A stretch of DNA of 64,000 nucleotides from CAYVTZ01 sp964454685 (GTDB lineage: Bacteria; Bacillota; Clostridia; Christensenellales; Christensenellaceae), in the NCBI GenBank assembly GCA_964454685.1, contig CAYVTZ010000011.1:1-64000 (forward strand). Direction: 5' to 3'. Shown here in pieces: positions 60,636-64,000 of the stretch. Below the pieces are notes generated by a model. It was not told where the DNA came from and ran no database searches. It saw only the letters and a list, made by a program, of their open reading frames with translations. Numbering within the stretch: the stretch's first letter is position 1; each line of letters starts with the position of its first letter. Position numbers and translations under genes: made by a program.

Positions 60636-61637
60636 ATGAAAGAAACAGCAATCACAAAAAAGAAACTCAGCACAAGAGAGCTGATTATGAAATACTTCGC
60701 GTTTTCATCACTGGTGATACTGATTATTGTCTTTACGGCGATTGATTCCAGCTTTTTGAATGTGTCTAATTTGAAAAACCTGTTGAGTGACACGGCGCCG
60801 CTGATTATCATGGCGGCAGGAATGACCTTTATCCTGATTTTAGGATCGGTGGATTTGTCTGTGGGAGCAGTTTGCTCTGTGGCAAATGTATTGGTTGTAA
60901 AACTGATGATGGACTTCTCGAAATCCATGAACAATTCACCGGTTGCAATCATTTTGGCATACGTTCTGGCTGCGGCATTTGGCCTTCTTGCAGGCGCTTT
61001 GCTGGGTATTATCCATGTAAAGCTAAAGGTTCCATCCTTCATTGCATCACTCGGATTTATGTCGATCTGGAAGTCGGTTGCACTGCTGATTAGCGCCGCG
61101 CCCGTCTCTGTGCCTAAGGCACTGTGGCCGAGCGTGGAATGGTCAAAGATTTCCTTTGGCGTAGTGGGGCTTCCGCTGATCTTTGCGGTCATCATCATTT
61201 TGGTGTTTTATGTCTTGCAATCCAGAACGCCTTTTGGTAAGTTTGTAATGGCGATCGGTGGCAACGAGCGTGCGGCGCGTATGGCGGGCATCCCGGTGGA
61301 TCGTGCCAAAATCGGTGCATTTGTGCTGGCGGGTTTGTGTGCGGCGTTGGGTGGCATCTTCCTTGCCGCAAAGCTGAAAAGCTCTGCACCTACGGTAGGT
61401 GACGCGTTTACGCTGTTGGTCATTGCCTCGGTGGTGCTGGGAGGTACATCGTTGACGGGTGGCAAAGGACAGGTGCTAGGCACGTTGGTCGGTGTGTTCG
61501 TTACTTCCATCATCCGCAATGGTATGAATATTGTCGGGGTTGATGTCTTTTGGCAGAACATCGTTTTTGGCCTCGTGGTATTGGGTGCAGTTGCGCTGAC
61601 CATTGATCGTAGACACAGAAATTTAATTGTGAAGTAG
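60636..61637 (+). CDS. Sugar ABC permease 2 of transporter 4
   Basis: This 333-residue permease has ILGSVDLSVGAVCSVANVLV as hallmark and VLGGTSLTGGKGQVLGT near the C-terminus. GGGAGGG precedes ATG 60636. It is expected to form a heterodimer with the 58068 product. Confidence 0.88.
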   Translation: MKETAITKKKLSTRELIMKYFAFSSLVILIIVFTAIDSSFLNVSNLKNLLSDTAPLIIMAAGMTFILILGSVDLSVGAVCSVANVLVVKLMMDFSKSMNNSPVAIILAYVLAAAFGLLAGALLGIIHVKLKVPSFIASLGFMSIWKSVALLISAAPVSVPKALWPSVEWSKISFGVVGLPLIFAVIIILVFYVLQSRTPFGKFVMAIGGNERAARMAGIPVDRAKIGAFVLAGLCAALGGIFLAAKLKSSAPTVGDAFTLLVIASVVLGGTSLTGGKGQVLGTLVGVFVTSIIRNGMNIVGVDVFWQNIVFGLVVLGAVALTIDRRHRNLIVK

Positions 61638-61649
61638 AGTGGTATTGTT

Positions 61650-63179
61650 ATGACAAAATATGTTTTGGCCCATGACCTTGGAACTTCCGGTAATAAGGCA
61701 ACACTTTTATCTGACGCGGGAGAACTGGTGGCAAGCTGCACATACTCCTATACAACGGATTATTTTAACGAGATTTATGTGGAGCAGGACAGTGAGGACT
61801 GGTGGAGGGCGGTATGCGATTCCACAAAGGAACTGCTGAAAATCTCCAAAATTGACCATAAGGACATTGCTGCAATCAGCTTTTCAGGTCAGATGATGGG
61901 ATGCTTATGTGTGGATCGGGCGGGGAACCCGCTGCGTCGCTCAATTATCTGGGCGGATCAGCGGGCGCAGACACAGACCGCGCGAATCAGCGAAAAAATC
62001 GAGATGAAGGATTTTTATCGCATCACAGGACACCGCAACAGCGCTTCTTATGGCTTGCAGAAGCTGATGTGGATTAAGGATAACGAGCCGGAGGTGTACG
62101 AAAACACGTACAAAACGCTGAATGCAAAGGATTTTATTGTCTTTCGGTTGACGGGGCAGTTTTATACGGAGCCTTCCGATGCAACCAGCAACGATTGCTT
62201 TGATTTGAAAGCCGGGAAATGGTCGGAACGCATTCTTGAGATTGCGGGAATCGATGGGGACAAGTTTCCCGAAGTCAGGCCTTCCACTTTTGTGGCCGGC
62301 GGCGTAACAGAGCAGGCGGCGCAGCAATGTGGTTTGGCAGTTGGAACACCGGTCGTGCTGGGCGGTGGCGACGGACTGTGCGCAAACATTGGCGCCGGAT
62401 CGTATAAAGTCGGCAGAACATTCAGCTATGTTGGGTCTTCTTCATGGATTGCCACTACATCGGAACAACCGCTGATTGATGAGGAAATGCGTACAATCAC
62501 GTGGGCGCATATTGTCCCCGGTTTGTTTTCGCCGAACGGAACGATGCAGACGGCAGGCGGTTCTTACAGTTGGCTGAAAAATACAATTTGCACACTGGAA
62601 ACTGAGATTGCGTTGCGGGATGGTCGCAGTCCTTATGAAATCATTAATGAGGAAATTGAATCCAGCGTACCCGGTTCTAACGGCATTGTGTTTTTGCCCT
62701 ATCTGTTGGGAGAACGCGCGCCGCGTTGGAACGTGGATGCAAAAGGCGCTTTTCTTGGACTGAAAATGCAGAATACGCGTGCAGATATGCTGCGTTCCGT
62801 GATGGAAGGTGTAACGATGAATCTTTCGGTGATTTTGGATGTATTACGCTCGCAGGTGGACATTCAAGAAATATTGGTGATCGGCGGCGGCGCAAAGGGG
62901 TCTGTGTGGCGGCAGATGATGGCTGACATCTATGGCGTAAAGATTAAAGTGCCGCGCTTGCTGGAGGAGGCGACCTCTATGGGCGCAGCCATCACAGGCG
63001 GTGTCGGCGTAGGATTGTTTAAAGGATTTGAGGTGATCGACGATTTCCTTGAAATGGATTGTGAGCATTCGCCGGACCCAAAAGTGGAATCCGCATACTG
63101 CGAATCTAAAAAAATATTTAATGCTGCCTACAACGCGCTTCTGCCTGTCTACGACATGATGTCAAAGCATTCGAGGTAA
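61650..63179 (+). CDS. Xylulokinase-like FGGY kinase
   Basis: This 509-residue kinase is closest in pattern to xylulokinase. The N-terminal loop is AHDLGTSGNKATLL, followed by ISFSGQMMGCLCVD, IIWADQRAQ, GGGDGLCANIGAG and a C-terminal IGGGAKGSVWRQM. It would phosphorylate the ketose (probably D-xylulose or a related pentulose) made by the isomerase or dehydrogenases of operon 4 or by D-lyxose isomerase. The ribosome binding site is weak. It is the last gene before a strong terminator. Confidence 0.88.
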   Translation: MTKYVLAHDLGTSGNKATLLSDAGELVASCTYSYTTDYFNEIYVEQDSEDWWRAVCDSTKELLKISKIDHKDIAAISFSGQMMGCLCVDRAGNPLRRSIIWADQRAQTQTARISEKIEMKDFYRITGHRNSASYGLQKLMWIKDNEPEVYENTYKTLNAKDFIVFRLTGQFYTEPSDATSNDCFDLKAGKWSERILEIAGIDGDKFPEVRPSTFVAGGVTEQAAQQCGLAVGTPVVLGGGDGLCANIGAGSYKVGRTFSYVGSSSWIATTSEQPLIDEEMRTITWAHIVPGLFSPNGTMQTAGGSYSWLKNTICTLETEIALRDGRSPYEIINEEIESSVPGSNGIVFLPYLLGERAPRWNVDAKGAFLGLKMQNTRADMLRSVMEGVTMNLSVILDVLRSQVDIQEILVIGGGAKGSVWRQMMADIYGVKIKVPRLLEEATSMGAAITGGVGVGLFKGFEVIDDFLEMDCEHSPDPKVESAYCESKKIFNAAYNALLPVYDMMSKHSR

Positions 63180-63197
63180 CAGGTTCAAACACTAATT

Positions 63198-63229
63198 AGC
63201 CTTGACCGTTTGGTTAAGGCTGATTTTTT
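63198..63229. terminator. Terminator of operon 4
   Basis: AGCCTTGACC (63198-63207) pairs with GGTTAAGGCT (63212-63221), one G-U included, with a GTTT loop and a six-T tail at 63224-63229. On the minus strand a partial A-tract may let it also serve the convergent regulator. Confidence 0.85.
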
Positions 63230-63273
63230 GCGTAAAGCGCCAGACCTCAAAGTCGGAAATGGCGCATTGGGTC

Positions 63274-64000
63274 TTACAGCTCTTTTCTTATTTCAGAGGG
63301 GGAGACACCCCACGTTTTTCGAAAGGTGCGGCTGAAGTAGAACTGATCGTCGATCCCTACCATTTTAGAGACTTGCATCACGCTGTAATCTGTGCTGGTA
63401 ATCAGTTGCTTGGCGATATCCATGCGATAATTGCGCAAAAACTGGATGGGGGAAAGTCCAAACGCTTCCTTGAATATTTTGGTGATATAGGAGGGAGAAT
63501 ACTGCAGCTTACTTGCGATGTCTGTAATTTGGATGTCTCTGCTGTAATTTTCAATTAGATATTGCCGAATGTCCTGTGCAATTTGCGTAGCGTGAGCCGT
63601 TTCCTCAAACAATCCGTCTGTTTTGAGTAAAAACTCCCGACGGATTTCGCTCAATGTTTTGCGCAGTTCCTCTAAATCTACGGGCTTGAGTAGAAAATTT
63701 TTTACGTTTTGCCGGATCGCCTTTTTTGCGTATTCAAATTCGGCATAGCCGCTGATGACGATTTTTTTGATTTGGGGGTAATCCTGCTCCAGAATGCTGA
63801 TCAGATCAATGCCGTTCATATTCGGCATTTTGATATCTGTGATGACGATATCGGGAATATTTTGCCGAATCCAGTCCAGTGCCATCTCACCGTCACGCGC
63901 GATATAATCCACCAAATAGCAATCTGCGCACTGCTGAACCTGCGATGCAATATCGGTTGCGATCATACGCTCATCTTCTACGACAACCACTCTAAAAATC
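63274..64000 (-). CDS. YesN-like response regulator with AraC-type domain, N-terminus cut by window edge
   Basis: At least 238 residues are visible. The receiver domain has the acidic patch VVVVEDERMI, phosphoacceptor Asp in VITDIKMPNMNG and Lys in FLLKPVD. An AraC-type double helix-turn-helix follows directly (YSRDIQITDIASKLQYSPSY, then GIDDQFYFSRTFRKTWGVSP). It lacks the long middle region of the regulator at 1596. The frame is open to the window end (ATT TTT AGA before GTG 63990), so the true start lies just outside. The partner kinase is probably upstream, beyond 64000. Confidence 0.9.
   Translation of the reverse strand, partial: IFRVVVVEDERMIATDIASQVQQCADCYLVDYIARDGEMALDWIRQNIPDIVITDIKMPNMNGIDLISILEQDYPQIKKIVISGYAEFEYAKKAIRQNVKNFLLKPVDLEELRKTLSEIRREFLLKTDGLFEETAHATQIAQDIRQYLIENYSRDIQITDIASKLQYSPSYITKIFKEAFGLSPIQFLRNYRMDIAKQLITSTDYSVMQVSKMVGIDDQFYFSRTFRKTWGVSPSEIRKEL

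Overview
The window is a bacterial chromosome segment of moderate G+C. I place it in the Clostridia (Bacillota, gut-associated Christensenellales or Oscillospirales type). The reasons are strong GGAGG ribosome binding sites, lipoprotein signal peptides on every solute-binding protein, YesM/YesN-type two-component systems, and dense paralogous sugar ABC operons typical of anaerobic gut Clostridia. No phage, insertion sequence, CRISPR array or rRNA is visible. Species-level placement cannot be made from the sequence alone.

Layout. (1) 1-1358: the 5' end of a tRNA (minus strand), then proC and rnhA. (2) 1596-5779: a YesN-like response regulator, a YesM-like histidine kinase and an RbsA-like double ABC ATPase that has lost its catalytic motifs. 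(3) 5972-14663: sugar or polyol operon 1, with binding protein, ATPase, permease, two zinc dehydrogenases, an FGGY kinase, a URO-D/methyltransferase-fold protein and a glyoxalase-fold protein. (4) 14887-27989: a purine and molybdenum island. It holds adenine deaminase behind a possible structured leader, a short ModE-like regulator, a FecCD-fold (MolABC-like) transporter, a three-subunit xanthine dehydrogenase-type molybdo-hydroxylase, a hydantoinase-type amidohydrolase, a MocA-THEP1 fusion, guanine deaminase and a deoxyinosine DNA glycosylase. (5) 28315-40733: operon 2, with a SorC regulator, an ABC transporter with two permeases, an MttB-like protein without pyrrolysine, an FGGY kinase, UlaG, a cytosolic FG-GAP protein, UlaE and UlaF. 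This looks like an L-ascorbate route fed by an ABC transporter and a kinase instead of the UlaABC phosphotransferase system. (6) 41077-42180: a lone UDP-GlcNAc 2-epimerase. (7) 42558-51641: operon 3, with a ROK regulator, three different URO-D-fold proteins, a binding protein/ATPase/permease set and D-lyxose isomerase. (8) 51900-63179: operon 4, with a LacI regulator and two matching operators, two dehydrogenases, a FucI/AraA-like isomerase, an ABC transporter with two permeases and a xylulokinase-like kinase. (9) 63274 to the edge: a second YesN-like response regulator, cut by the window end.

How it fits together. Four ribose-type ABC importers, each with its own regulator, deliver sugars, polyols or sugar acids. 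Dehydrogenases or isomerases and FGGY kinases turn these into pentulose phosphates. URO-D-fold and MttB-fold proteins, families best known from corrinoid methyl transfer, recur in three of the four sugar operons although no corrinoid protein or reactivase gene is visible in the window. That recurrence, the ascorbate-like operon and the catalytically dead ABC ATPase paired with a two-component system are the most promising leads.
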